Below, in pieces: positions 9,284 to 18,197 of a stretch of DNA of 64,000 bases. Source of the stretch: Lentzea sp. NBRC 105346 (lineage in GTDB: Bacteria > Actinomycetota > Actinomycetes > Mycobacteriales > Pseudonocardiaceae); NCBI RefSeq assembly GCF_030269605.1, contig NZ_BSTQ01000010.1, positions 62,001 through 126,000 of the forward strand. Reading direction: 5' to 3'. Within the stretch, counting starts at the first letter, position 1. The number at the start of each line of letters is the position of its first letter. A model generated the notes under the pieces. The model saw nothing but the letters and a program-made list of their open reading frames with translations. It searched no databases and was not told the origin of the DNA. Made by a program: the position numbers and the translations under genes.

Positions 9284-10768
9284 TCAGTCCCTGACCAGGG
9301 AGCCCGCGAGCGGGCTGCGGTCCTGTTTCCACGCCACGCAAAGCACTTCCTGATGACCGGGAGCGATCGGCTCGTTCCTGGCCAGCCACTCCTTCTCGGT
9401 CGGGACGAGCGCCGTGTACCCGAGCACCTCGGAGCTCTGCTTCGACATCGACACGAACTGCTCGTCGCAGAACTTCTTCGCGTAGTCCACGAGCCATCGC
9501 CCGCCGGGGAACGGAACCGGCTGCGGCTTGTCCCAGAACGGCGTCGAGGCGGCGAAGAGCTGGATGCTGTGCTGCTTGTCGCACGACACCGCCTTCAGCA
9601 CCGGCTTGCCCTGCATCAGGAACTCCGGCGCGCACTCGTTGTCCGCCAACCCCCAGCCGGGGATGTCGCCCGCGCGGCCGAACGTCGCGATCCGGCGGGC
9701 GGGTAACGCCGTTCCCACCGCCTGCGAAGCGGTGTCCTCCGACCACGTCGGCAGCGTCGGTCCCTGCTGGGCCGCCGTTGGTTGCGCCGCCGCCGGCCGG
9801 TTCAGCACGTAGTAGCCGGCGAACGCGCCCGCCGCGAGCACAACGGCACTCAGCGCCGCCACGGCGAGCTGGATCCCGGTTCGCTTTCGTTGTGCCGGAA
9901 CAACATGCGCCGGAGCAACATTCGGCGGAGCAACATTCGGCTGAGCAACATTCGGCTGGGCCGGTGCGCCCTGCACGATCCGCGTCAGCATCGCCCGCGC
10001 CTGCGCGGCGGTGAGCCGGGCCAGCGGGTCGACGGTCAGCAGGCCGCGGATCACCTCGGCCAGCTCGGGGGACGCCCGGCGCAGCACCGGCGGCTCGTAC
10101 ATCACCGCGTGCAACGTCGACGCGGTGCTGTCGCGCTCGAACGGGCTGATGCCCTCGACGGCGTGCGCCATCGTGACACCGAGCGCCCACAGGTCCGACG
10201 CGGGTGAGGCGGGCCGGCCCTGCAGCCGGTCCGGCGACATGTAGGCCGGTGAGCCGAGCATGCCGTTCGTGGTCAGCTTCGGGTCGTCCATCGCCTGGGC
10301 GATACCGAAGTCGGTCAGCGTCACCCGGCCGTCCGGGCGCACCATGATGTTGCTGGGCTTGACGTCCCGGTGCACGATGCCCGCCGCGTGGGCGGATTCG
10401 AGCGCCCCCAACGCCTGCAGCGCGATATCCGCGACCCACCGCGGGTCACGCGGCCCGAACCGGCTGATGAGCGTGGACAGGTTGACCGCGTCCACCAGCT
10501 CCATCACCAGGTACGTCCGGTCGCCCTCGATGAGGACGTCGTGGACGGTCACCACGGCCGGATCGTTGAGCTTGGCGGCGCTGCGGGCCTCCCGCAGCAC
10601 GCGTTCCTCGGCGACCCGCCGCTCCTCGTCGGAGGTACCCGGTTGCGGGAGCAGCTCCTTGATCGCGAGGGTGCGCCGCAGCAGCTGGTCCTCGGCCCGC
10701 CAGACAACGCCCATCGCGCCACGGCCGAGCTCCACGACCAACGCATAACGATCGCCGATGACTCGCAC
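9284..10768 (-). CDS. Transmembrane Ser/Thr protein kinase with extracellular septum-formation-like domain
   Basis: 494 residues, GTG start with AAGGA six bases upstream. The PknB-type kinase domain (about 7-265) has glycine loop GRGAMG, Lys38, HRD (133-135, catalytic Asp135) and DFG (153-155). A repeat-derived linker (QPNVAQPNVAPPNVAP) leads to one membrane helix (about 299-323). The roughly 170-residue outer domain has four Cys and a CDKQH motif resembling the septum-formation domain found in actinobacterial membrane proteins. It probably senses an envelope signal and phosphorylates proteins inside the cell, possibly the secretion proteins encoded with it. It lies between espG-like and ybaB-like genes, 15 bases after the former. 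Confidence 0.92.
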   Translation of the reverse strand: MRVIGDRYALVVELGRGAMGVVWRAEDQLLRRTLAIKELLPQPGTSDEERRVAEERVLREARSAAKLNDPAVVTVHDVLIEGDRTYLVMELVDAVNLSTLISRFGPRDPRWVADIALQALGALESAHAAGIVHRDVKPSNIMVRPDGRVTLTDFGIAQAMDDPKLTTNGMLGSPAYMSPDRLQGRPASPASDLWALGVTMAHAVEGISPFERDSTASTLHAVMYEPPVLRRASPELAEVIRGLLTVDPLARLTAAQARAMLTRIVQGAPAQPNVAQPNVAPPNVAPAHVVPAQRKRTGIQLAVAALSAVVLAAGAFAGYYVLNRPAAAQPTAAQQGPTLPTWSEDTASQAVGTALPARRIATFGRAGDIPGWGLADNECAPEFLMQGKPVLKAVSCDKQHSIQLFAASTPFWDKPQPVPFPGGRWLVDYAKKFCDEQFVSMSKQSSEVLGYTALVPTEKEWLARNEPIAPGHQEVLCVAWKQDRSPLAGSLVRD

Positions 10769-10783
10769 GGTCGTCCTTCCGGA

Positions 10784-11518
10784 TCAGGCGGCCGCGGAGC
10801 GCGACAGCAGGGATTCGATACGCGCCAGCAGGCGACGGTGGTCCGCCGGCGCGACGCTCAGCCACGTGCCGTCCTTGACCATCAGATAGCGACCGCGCGG
10901 CGTGTCGAACCACGTGACCACCATCGGCGCGCGCCTGCGCTTACCGCGGTCGGTGCACGACACGCCGAACTGCCCGCCCGCCACCCGGCTGGTGGCCAGC
11001 TCGCTCATCAACGCGGCGTCCGCCGGGGAGAGACCGGCTTTCAGGAACGCCGACCGCTCGTCGTGCACGGTGCCGCCACCCCACGGGTGGTCGTCCTCGT
11101 CGTCCTCCGCGTCGACCAGCGCGGCGGCCTTCTCCAGCGCCTCGACCGGGACCGACAGCGCGTGGCCCGGCCCGGCTTCCCGCTCTGGCAGCACTTCCAG
11201 CAACGCGGCGGTCAGACCGGCCGGCCGGATCACCGACAGCTCCACACCGCGTGCGCTCACGACCGCCAGCACCGCGAAACCACCTTTGGCCGCGGCCAGC
11301 GCACGCACCGGGCCGTCCGCGTCGGCCACCAGGTCCACCGCGACCTCGGCCTGGCCGAGCACCCGCAGCAACGGTTCGACGTCCCGGCGCAGGTGATCCA
11401 CGTCGGCCTTGCCCGCGCGCGGCACGTCGAGCGGATAGGGCACACCGCCGAGGCCGAGCTCCGGCCACAGCGTGCCGAACTCCTCCGGGGTGAGCACGTA
11501 GCGAGGCGAGTACGTCAT
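10784..11518 (-). CDS. EspG-family ESX secretion chaperone
   Basis: 244 residues; the ATG overlaps the stop of the PPE-like gene as ATGA (11515-11518), so translation is coupled. The opening SPRYVLTPEEFGTLWPELGLG, the central SVIRPAGLTAALLEVLP and the ending TPRGRYLMVKDGTWLSVAPA are features of EspG proteins, cytosolic chaperones that bind the tip of PPE proteins and deliver them to a type VII secretion ATPase. The adjacent PPE-like protein is the obvious client. The length is near the usual 250-300 residues. No secretion ATPase is in view, so the machine used is unknown. Confidence 0.88.
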   Translation of the reverse strand: MTYSPRYVLTPEEFGTLWPELGLGGVPYPLDVPRAGKADVDHLRRDVEPLLRVLGQAEVAVDLVADADGPVRALAAAKGGFAVLAVVSARGVELSVIRPAGLTAALLEVLPEREAGPGHALSVPVEALEKAAALVDAEDDEDDHPWGGGTVHDERSAFLKAGLSPADAALMSELATSRVAGGQFGVSCTDRGKRRRAPMVVTWFDTPRGRYLMVKDGTWLSVAPADHRRLLARIESLLSRSAAA

Positions 11519-12951
11519 GACTTCCCCTTCTGGGGCTTGGGCGGGGCGACGTCGCCGATCACCGCGGGCGGCAGCTCGGCGCCCAGCAACTCGACGATCT
11601 CCTCGCTCAACGCGTACTTGTTCTTGCGCTCGAGGTCCTGCCCCTGCTGCCCGCCGTGGCCGCCCGCGCCCGGCGCCATGGGGCCGTACCCCGCGCCGCC
11701 CGCGTTCGCACCACCGGCCGCCGCCGCAGGGATTCCGCCACCACCAGGGCCGGCCCCGAAGGACCCGCCGACCTTCGGCACGAAGGTCGCCGCGCGCAGG
11801 GACTCCCCGGTAGCGGGCAGAGGCGCCGCACCGCCCTGGCCGGCCGCGCCGCCGCGGAACGCACCGCCACCACCGAAACCACCACCGCCGCCACCGCCAC
11901 CGGCGCCGCCACGTGCGGCGGCCGCGGCCGTGCGCTGGTCGCCCGGCTTGTTCAGCTCGAGGTCGCCCTTGATCTGCTTGCGCTGCTTCGACTTGCCCTT
12001 CGAGTCCGCCGTGGTCGCCGAGCATGGCTGCGACTTCTTGTCCGGCCGCTCGTACTTGCCTTTGTACGACGGCCCGTAGCTCGCCTTGTCGTCGCATTTG
12101 CCACGGCCGAACTTGCCGGCCGAACGGGAGCTCGCGGCCGTCGAGCCGTACCCGCCACCGCCGTAGTAACCGGACGCCGAGGTGGAGTCGCCGTTGCCGC
12201 CGGCCGAGTGCTGCTGCGCGGTCATCAACGGGGCCGGGTTCTCGACCTGGCCGGTGACGGGGTTGAACGGCGGCGCGAACGCGGGCGTCGTGCGGTCGAG
12301 CGCCATCGACTCCTGTTCCATCGTCCGCATGACGTCGATGGCCTGCTGCCGTACGTCCGTCGACTCGTCACGGGCCGCGCTCGCGTCCTCTGTGGACCCG
12401 GCGAGCCCGGCGATCGAGCCGCCCGAGAACGTCTTCACGGCGTCGTCGTAGCTGAAGTTCTTAGGCTCCGGCATGCTGGCGCGCGCCGTCGCCATGATGT
12501 CGCCCTGCTGCTGCACCTGGCCGGCCATCTTGACGGCGGTCTCCGCCGTGCGCGTCACCCAGTCGGCCAGCTGCCGCATCCCGGCGCGGGCGCCGTCGGC
12601 CGTGCTCCCGGTCCAGCCGGCCTCGGCGGCCGTCACGCCCTCGCTGATCTCCCGCGCGGCGTCGGTGAGCTCACGGCAGAAGCGTTCCCACTCGGCGCTG
12701 ATCTCCCCGACCTGCCCGGGATGGTTCTTGTCGTGGATCGACTGGTAGAGCTCCTCGTGCGAGTACTCCGACCAGTTCTGCTCGTCGGTCAGCGCCGGCT
12801 TCGACTCGGGCGCCTCGAGGTAGCTCGGGTCCACTTTGGCGGGACGCTCGGCGGCCGCGCCGCTGTCGATCGGCACCACCCTGGCGTTGCCCTGGGAGTC
12901 GACGAACCCGCGCACCGGGATGTTCTCGTCGAACGTGGTCTGCTGAGTCAT
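11515..12951 (-). CDS. PPE-like type VII secretion substrate
   Basis: 478 residues from ATG 12951; a GTG 51 bases earlier would overlap the upstream gene. Residues about 70-190 are two long helices around GWTGSTAD, the WxG-type turn of the PPE/WXG100 superfamily. The middle is Gln/Ser/Gly-rich with a Lys-rich patch, then a run of glycine repeats, and the C-terminus returns to an amphipathic segment (KYALSEEIVELLGAELP). The upstream neighbour encodes a short WXG-like protein, which would fit a PE/PPE-like heterodimer, and the downstream neighbour encodes EspG. The protein probably leaves the cell. Its final role is unknown. Confidence 0.85.
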   Translation of the reverse strand: MTQQTTFDENIPVRGFVDSQGNARVVPIDSGAAAERPAKVDPSYLEAPESKPALTDEQNWSEYSHEELYQSIHDKNHPGQVGEISAEWERFCRELTDAAREISEGVTAAEAGWTGSTADGARAGMRQLADWVTRTAETAVKMAGQVQQQGDIMATARASMPEPKNFSYDDAVKTFSGGSIAGLAGSTEDASAARDESTDVRQQAIDVMRTMEQESMALDRTTPAFAPPFNPVTGQVENPAPLMTAQQHSAGGNGDSTSASGYYGGGGYGSTAASSRSAGKFGRGKCDDKASYGPSYKGKYERPDKKSQPCSATTADSKGKSKQRKQIKGDLELNKPGDQRTAAAAARGGAGGGGGGGGFGGGGAFRGGAAGQGGAAPLPATGESLRAATFVPKVGGSFGAGPGGGGIPAAAAGGANAGGAGYGPMAPGAGGHGGQQGQDLERKNKYALSEEIVELLGAELPPAVIGDVAPPKPQKGKS

Positions 12952-12964
12952 CGTTTCCGCCCTC

Positions 12965-13345
12965 TCAGACGATCTGGGTGCGGAACGTGGCGGCCTGGTC
13001 ATCGTCGGCGTTCGTCAGGTTGCGCATCGCACCGCTGACCGCGTCCTGCGTCTGCCGCAGCACCTCGCGGTACGCCGTGATCACAGCGAGGAAAGACGTC
13101 TCGTCGCCGCCGGCCGCGTTCTCGAACTTCTCGGACATCGCCGCGCCCACGGGGTTCGTGCCGAGCGGCGCGGGCCGGGCCAGGCGGCCGATGCGCTCCA
13201 GCCACGAGTCGGCCATGTCCATCTGGTAGTTCAGCAGCTTCGTGAGCCGGTCACCCGTCTCGTGGTCCAGCGACACGTTCCCCGTGCTGACGGACTCCTT
13301 GAGCGGCACGGCGGGTGTTGGAGCCGCAGTCTGATCCAGGTACAT
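12965..13345 (-). CDS. Small helical WXG100/PE-like protein, first gene of the operon
   Basis: 126 residues from ATG 13345 (GAGAGG about seven bases upstream; ATG 13351 is an alternative two codons earlier). It is two-helix in appearance: residues about 30-60 (GDRLTKLLNYQMDMADSWLE) and 70-125, joined by a Pro/Gly turn. No classical WxG is seen but ADSWLERIG is close. It precedes the PPE-like gene by 13 bases and is the likely partner that forms a secreted heterodimer with it. It is the promoter-proximal gene of a run that extends beyond the left window edge. Confidence 0.72.
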   Translation of the reverse strand: MYLDQTAAPTPAVPLKESVSTGNVSLDHETGDRLTKLLNYQMDMADSWLERIGRLARPAPLGTNPVGAAMSEKFENAAGGDETSFLAVITAYREVLRQTQDAVSGAMRNLTNADDDQAATFRTQIV

Positions 13346-13700
13346 GCCCATGCCTCTCGCCCTCGTTGCCTGCTGGCCGATCACCTGCCGCCAGTCACGT
13401 GGGAGGGGTCCCACAGGTTCGAGACGAAATTGCCGGGCGTATCAATTGGTGATGGCCAATCGGACGGCCGAACGGCGCTGACCTGGCCAAAAATGTGTCC
13501 AGCTCCGAGCGAATCGTGCACCCGATCACACCATCGGGTGACGAACTGAGACGAACCGCGGGCCAAACGAGGCCGTACGCGCGGGACGACAGCCGCCACG
13601 CATTGTCCCCATCGGTCACCGCACAGTAACCGGACTCCGCACCGATCGCGTCGCGCGCACCGTGGAGCAACGGGCCCATCACCTGCGCTTCAAGGACGCC
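13346..13700. promoter_or_regulatory. Divergent intergenic region with a GTGGGA-GGGG-TCCCAC inverted repeat
   Basis: 355 bases separate the type VII operon (minus) from the FMN-barrel-like gene (plus). At 13399-13414 there is a perfect 6-4-6 inverted repeat about 55 bases upstream of the first secretion gene start. It could be an operator or a leader hairpin. TTGATA (minus strand, about 13441) may be a -35 element. No gene is visible here. Confidence 0.4.
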
Positions 13701-14096
13701 ATGCCGGACCAGATCGAGCTGCTCACTCCGCACCAGTGCCTGCAGCTGCTGCCCACGGTGCGCGTTGGCCGCATGCGGCCGCATCAGGTGGTGGTCCGTG
13801 TCGACGGCAAGGCGAACCTGGGCGCGATCAGCGGCGGCACGGTGATCGCGTTCGAGGCCGATGACCTGGATCCCGATCTGCCGGCGGGCTGGGCCGTGAC
13901 GGTGGTCGGCCACGCTCATCTCATCGACGAGACGGACAACCTCATCGAGCTCGCCCACGGCCGCTGCGTCGGTATCGCTATGGAGAGGGTGACCGGACTA
14001 CGACTGAGCCGCGCCGTGCTGTTCTGCGCCCGCACGTGCACTCGTCCTCATAGGACAGTGAGCCACCTCGACGAACGTGATGCCGCGTTCGCCTAG
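13701..14096 (+). CDS. Pyridoxamine-5'-phosphate-oxidase-like (FMN split barrel) protein, apparently shortened
   Basis: 131 residues from ATG 13701. LTPHQCLQLLPTVRVGRM at the start and GGTVIAFEADDLDPDLPAGW in the middle match the actinobacterial family of small FMN-binding split-barrel proteins that act as flavin or F420-type oxidoreductases or redox sensors. Compared with that family, the segment between VGRM and the second strand (normally containing a PVNF-like motif) is missing, and the C-terminal third is also compressed. The protein may be non-functional. It is convergent with the next gene, sharing four bases at the stops. Confidence 0.55.
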   Translation: MPDQIELLTPHQCLQLLPTVRVGRMRPHQVVVRVDGKANLGAISGGTVIAFEADDLDPDLPAGWAVTVVGHAHLIDETDNLIELAHGRCVGIAMERVTGLRLSRAVLFCARTCTRPHRTVSHLDERDAAFA

Positions 14097-14422
14097 GACG
14101 CGAGCAAGTCCAAGGAGCGCTTGGCACGCGCGAGGTTCACGCGAGCTTCCTCGAATCTGTTGTCCGCTGAGAAGTGGGCGAACGCCCGGCGCAGATGCCC
14201 CAGCGCGGCGGCCAGCGGCCCGTTGGGGTGTGCCGTCTCCTGGAGGGCGAGCGCGTGCTGCACGGGAGAGTCGACCGCCAGCAAGTAGCTGAGCAGCACA
14301 TCCGCCACAAGATCGTCCGCGAGGTCGCCGCGGGCGTGCGCCAACGTCGTCACCATGGTGTCGACCGCTGCGGTGAGCACGGCCACCGCGTGGCTGCGAT
14401 TCGCGGGATCCGGAGTGCTCAC
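14093..14422 (-). CDS. Small hypothetical helical protein
   Basis: 109 residues from GTG 14422. The sequence is regular alpha-helical (AVAVLTAAVDTMVTTLAHAR, then DLVADVLLSYLLAVDSPVQH) with GC-ending codons typical of coding DNA on this strand. No known family is recognised and there is no clear ribosome site, so the message may be leaderless. An in-frame ATG at 14551 would add a poorly coded N-terminus and was not chosen. Confidence 0.55.
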   Translation of the reverse strand: MSTPDPANRSHAVAVLTAAVDTMVTTLAHARGDLADDLVADVLLSYLLAVDSPVQHALALQETAHPNGPLAAALGHLRRAFAHFSADNRFEEARVNLARAKRSLDLLAS

Positions 14423-14782
14423 GGGCGCCACGGTAGCCCAGCGCGGGACGGCACTGTGAGATTCCAAGCTCCGTCGACGGACCATTGGCAGCGCTGCGTC
14501 ACGGGGCGGGGCCGCGTGGCCGGGGTTCGGTTCAACCGGTCGGATGATCACACTCTCGCGAGCCGTTGTTCAGCGTTCGTGGCAGTGCGCCTTTCGCGTT
14601 CGAGCACGTCCATCACGGTGAAACTCAATCTTTCGGCGGTAACCGCCGGCCACGTCGAACTCGTCGATGTTGCAGGAGTTGCGATCACTGTCGCCCGTCG
14701 AGACACCACTGACCGTGCTCCACTGACCAAGCGGCCGCTCAGCTGTCGTGCGATCACCAGAAGGTCCGGGCACGCTGGCCCG
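14423..14782. other. Intergenic region without recognised features
   Basis: About 360 bases. Short frames exist on both strands but none has a ribosome site with convincing codon bias. No repeat or strong hairpin was seen. Confidence 0.5.
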
Positions 14783-14941
14783 ATGACCGGTACACCGATC
14801 TACGACGAGCTCGCGGCGCGGTTCTTCCCCCAGGCCTCCCGCCGGCCCGACCAGGCATCTCCCCAGGCGGGCGAGGGCGCGCCCAACGCCGGCGCCCGGC
14901 AACAGCACGCCGAGCGTCCGGCATCGCCACCACCGACGTAG
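14783..14941 (+). CDS. Short hypothetical protein (52 residues)
   Basis: The ATG opens MTGTPIYDELAARFF, a beginning seen in short uncharacterised actinobacterial proteins, followed by a Gln/Pro/Ala-rich disordered tail ending in PPPT. No convincing Shine-Dalgarno sequence. It is kept because the first 15 residues look like a conserved amphipathic helix, but it could be chance. Confidence 0.38.
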   Translation: MTGTPIYDELAARFFPQASRRPDQASPQAGEGAPNAGARQQHAERPASPPPT

Positions 14942-15160
14942 TCCCGCAGTACTGTCACCAAACATCGCGAGGGGTGCGCACCTCTCCCCGCCCCATGCCA
15001 GGCCGACTCCACGGCGACCGGAGGGAAAGCGACCATCGTCGCCGGCATCGCGTCCGCGCGCGGATGCCCATACGGATGCCGTCGAAACGTGCACATGCCG
15101 TCACGCCCGGGTACCCACTCGATGCCCCAGCCCGAACGCCACAACCGAGGGAGGCGCGCC

Positions 15161-15454
15161 ATGCTCGACGTCAGCAGCGCCGCCGCCGAAGCGATCAACG
15201 CGATTACCGCGTCCACCGGGCAGCAGGACGTCGCCGGACTGCGGATCCAGGTCGCCGACACCACTGACCAAGGCGCGGAGCTGTCCGTCTCGATGACCGA
15301 CCAGCCCGCTCCGGGCGACGAAGTGATCACCTTGAGCACAGGCTGCACAGTGTTCGTACAGCCCGACGCCGCGCTGTACCTCACCGACAAGGTGCTCGAC
15401 GCCCACAAGGACATCGACGGAAACATCCACTTCACGTTCCACAGCAAGGTCTGA
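15161..15454 (+). CDS. HesB/IscA-like small protein
   Basis: 97 residues from ATG 15161, preceded by GAGGGAGG. MLDVSSAAAEAINAI and GLRIQVAD followed by alternating strands match the HesB-like (Fe-S assembly A-type carrier) fold. A true A-type carrier needs three Cys. Only one (STGCTVFV) is present, so an iron-sulfur transfer role is doubtful and a structural homologue of unknown role is more likely. Codon use is normal. It lies 135 bases upstream of a kinase gene. Confidence 0.75.
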   Translation: MLDVSSAAAEAINAITASTGQQDVAGLRIQVADTTDQGAELSVSMTDQPAPGDEVITLSTGCTVFVQPDAALYLTDKVLDAHKDIDGNIHFTFHSKV

Positions 15455-15589
15455 TCAATCACGTTCACCGCGCGCCCTCCGTCTTGTCCGGCGACATGCG
15501 GAGCCGGCCGGAGTCGCTGTTGGTGATGATTCGGTCACCCGATCGGTGGGCACCCACAGAGTGCACGCTGCCGACGGAAAGGTGCCGCT

Positions 15590-16747
15590 GTGTCCGCCGA
15601 CGATCAACTCCTGGCCGATCGCTATCGGTTGGCCGAGGTTCTGGGCACCGGTGGGGCCGGGGAAGTACGCCGTGCATGGGACACCGTCTTGCGGCGTAAC
15701 GTGGCGATCAAGCTGTTCCAAGGCGGGTGTGACGCTGCGGGCCCACGCCGATTCGACAACGAGATCCGCACGCTGGCCGGGTTGTCCCATCCGGGACTGG
15801 TGTCGGTGTACGACGCGGGCACCGACGGGCCGACGCCCTTCGTGGTCTTGCAACTGGTCGACGGAGTGACGTTGCGCGATCGCATCGCGCGCGGCCCGAT
15901 GCCGGTCGCCGAGGTGTGCGAACTGGGCAGTTCACTCGCGGAGGCGCTCGCCCACGTGCATGACCACGGCGTCGTGCACCGCGACGTCAAGCCCTCCAAC
16001 ATCCTGCTCGACCGCGACGGCGCCGCACACCTGGCCGACTTCGGTCTGGCGCGGGTGGCGGGCTCGCCCCGGCTCACCAGGGCCGATCAGTTCGTTGGCA
16101 CGGCCGCCTACCTCGCCCCCGAACAGGTGCGCGGCACTGAGATCACGCCCGCGGTCGACGTCTACGCACTCGGTCTGGTGCTGCTCGAATGTGTGACAGG
16201 TCGCCGCGAGTACGAAGGCAGCGAGATCGAGACAGCCGTCGCCCGGCTGCACCGCCCGGTTCACATCCCGGATGATCTCCCCTTCGCGCTGACGCGGCTG
16301 TTGACGTTGATGACATCACTCTCCGCCCGTCGCAGGCCTTCCGCACATGAGTGTGCAGGTGCGCTACGGGCGATCAACAGGTCCGGCGCGGCCCGTCCGA
16401 CCGCCGACGCCCCGACACGAATCGAGCACCGTCCCACACGTCCTCACAAGCCGGCGTTACTGGCCGCCGCCTCGGCCATTGCGCTCGTTGCCGGCCTCGG
16501 CAGCGTGATCGCGGCACGTGACACGGCTCCGATCAACTCGACGCCTCCTGCGAGCACCGCACCCCCGGCCGCCGGTAAGGCGCCTATAGGTGGCCAAACA
16601 CCGCAGTCCGTTGCGCAACCGGTTCAACAGGACGTGCCCGCGACGTCCACAGTTGTGGCGCCCGGTCCGGTGGAAGACAAGGACACCGCAGAGAAAGCAA
16701 AAGGCGGCAAGGGGAAATCGGGCAGGGGAAACGGCAGGAACGGCTGA
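15590..16747 (+). CDS. Membrane Ser/Thr protein kinase
   Basis: 385 residues from GTG 15590. Kinase domain about 10-265: loop GTGGAG, Lys41, HRD (130-132), DFG (150-152) and APEQ. One membrane helix follows near 285-307, then a Thr/Pro/Ala-rich outer region and a Lys/Gly-rich tail (KAKGGKGKSGRG). Unlike the kinase at 9.3-10.8 kb it has no folded sensor domain; the basic tail could contact the cell wall or anionic polymers. No obvious operon partners. Confidence 0.9.
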   Translation: MSADDQLLADRYRLAEVLGTGGAGEVRRAWDTVLRRNVAIKLFQGGCDAAGPRRFDNEIRTLAGLSHPGLVSVYDAGTDGPTPFVVLQLVDGVTLRDRIARGPMPVAEVCELGSSLAEALAHVHDHGVVHRDVKPSNILLDRDGAAHLADFGLARVAGSPRLTRADQFVGTAAYLAPEQVRGTEITPAVDVYALGLVLLECVTGRREYEGSEIETAVARLHRPVHIPDDLPFALTRLLTLMTSLSARRRPSAHECAGALRAINRSGAARPTADAPTRIEHRPTRPHKPALLAAASAIALVAGLGSVIAARDTAPINSTPPASTAPPAAGKAPIGGQTPQSVAQPVQQDVPATSTVVAPGPVEDKDTAEKAKGGKGKSGRGNGRNG

Positions 16748-16773
16748 CTGTCCAACGAGGCGCCGCAATGGTG

Positions 16774-18096
16774 TCAGCGCGCACTGGTGGACAGCTCGAT
16801 CGCGGCCGGCGCGGTCGTGCCGCAGCACCCGCCGCTCGCCTCTTCGGCCGGCGCGTCGAACACGCCGGCACCGCCGCAGACGCCGGTCTCCGGCAGCACG
16901 AGCTCGACCCGGCTCGCCGACTCGTGGTCGCCCGCGATGGCGGCGACCACGCTCCGAACCTGCTCGTAACCGGTGAGCGCGAGGAACGTCGGCGCACGGC
17001 CGTAGCTCTTCATCCCCACCAGATACACACCGGGCTCCGGGTGCCGCAGCTCGGCTTCACCGTGCGGGTAGACCGTGCCGCACGAGTGCACGTTCGGGTC
17101 GATCAGCGGCGCGAGCTTCGTCGGCGCCTGTAGCACCGGGTCCAGGTCGAGGCGGATCTCGGACAGCCACGACAGGTCCGGCCGGAACCCGGTCAGCACC
17201 ACGACCTCGTCGACGGGCTCCAGCCTGTGCCCGTCGAACGACTCCAGCACCAGCCGGCCGTCGGCGCCCTGCCCGACGGAGGCGGTGCGGAACCCGGTGA
17301 CCGTCTCGATGTGGCCGGCCTCCGCCGCCCGCTTTGCCCGCAACCCGAGTGCACCGCGAGCGGGGAGCTGATCGGCCTCGCCGCCACCGAACACGTTGCC
17401 GACCGCGCCGCGGCGCAGCAACCACACGATCTGCGTCCCAGGCTCCTGCTCGGCCAGGTCCGCGAGCGCAACGAGCGCGGTGAGTGCGGAGTGGCCACTG
17501 CCCGCGACCGCGATCCGCTTCCCCGCGTACCGCGCACGCTCGGCGGCGAGATCGGGCACCCGATAGCTGATCCGGCCGGCCGCCGCCTTCTCCCCCACCG
17601 CGGGCAGCCCGTCACCGCCGAGCGGGTTGGGCGAGCCCCACGTACCCGACGCGTCGATCACCGCCCGCGCCGCGATCCGCTCCTCCCCGGACGCCGTCTC
17701 GACATGGACGGTCAACGGCTCGTCCTCACGCCCGCCGTCGACCACGCGGTCACGGCCGCGACGCGCCACTCCCACAACGCGGGCACCGAACCGGACCCGC
17801 TCACCGAGCACAGCGGCGAGCGGCCGCAGGTACAGCTCGGCCCACTCACGACCAGTCGGGTATGTCGTCGCCTCGGGCCGGATCCAGCCGGCGTCCTCGA
17901 GCAGCCGAGCAGCGGCCGGGTCCACGAGCTCGCTCCACTGCGAGAACAGCCGGACGTAGTTCCACTCGGCGACGGCCGCCCCGGCCTGGTCACCGGCTTC
18001 GAGCACCAGTACCCGCTCGCCACGTTCGACCAGATGCGCGGCCGCCGACAAGCCGGCCGGACCCGCGCCCACCACGACCACTGGCAACTCGCTCAC
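16774..18096 (-). CDS. ArsO-like FAD/NAD(P)H monooxygenase
   Basis: 440 residues. The FAD-binding GAGPAGLSAA (about 10-19), a second nucleotide site GSGHSALTAL and GVYLVGMKSYGRAP near the C-terminus are typical of flavin monooxygenases of the YUC/FMO type found in arsenic loci as ArsO. The C-terminal 45 residues are Cys-rich (CGGAGVFD and GGCCGTT), suggesting As(III) or metal binding. The gene diverges from an ArsR-acetyltransferase gene across a region with three operator-like repeats, which supports control by that regulator. Substrate oxidation (organoarsenical or thiol compound) is inferred from family and context. Confidence 0.78.
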   Translation of the reverse strand: MSELPVVVVGAGPAGLSAAAHLVERGERVLVLEAGDQAGAAVAEWNYVRLFSQWSELVDPAAARLLEDAGWIRPEATTYPTGREWAELYLRPLAAVLGERVRFGARVVGVARRGRDRVVDGGREDEPLTVHVETASGEERIAARAVIDASGTWGSPNPLGGDGLPAVGEKAAAGRISYRVPDLAAERARYAGKRIAVAGSGHSALTALVALADLAEQEPGTQIVWLLRRGAVGNVFGGGEADQLPARGALGLRAKRAAEAGHIETVTGFRTASVGQGADGRLVLESFDGHRLEPVDEVVVLTGFRPDLSWLSEIRLDLDPVLQAPTKLAPLIDPNVHSCGTVYPHGEAELRHPEPGVYLVGMKSYGRAPTFLALTGYEQVRSVVAAIAGDHESASRVELVLPETGVCGGAGVFDAPAEEASGGCCGTTAPAAIELSTSAR

Positions 18097-18112
18097 CGCA
18101 CACGCTCCCTGT

Positions 18113-18187
18113 ATCGAGGATCATCGAATCAACGTCGCAGACTCTATCGACGCGGATCGATTGACGCAACCATCGACGGCGGTCGAT
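18113..18187. promoter_or_regulatory. Three ArsR-type operator repeats
   Basis: Two perfect ATCGA-N6-TCGAT inverted repeats (18146-18161, 18172-18187) and one near-perfect copy ending TCGAA (18113-18128) fill the 101-base gap between the divergent ArsO-like and ArsR-fusion genes. The last ends 10 bases before the regulator start codon. Short imperfect dyads of this size are typical ArsR/SmtB targets, so binding here could repress both directions. Confidence 0.7.
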
Positions 18188-18197
18188 ACTTGCCCTC

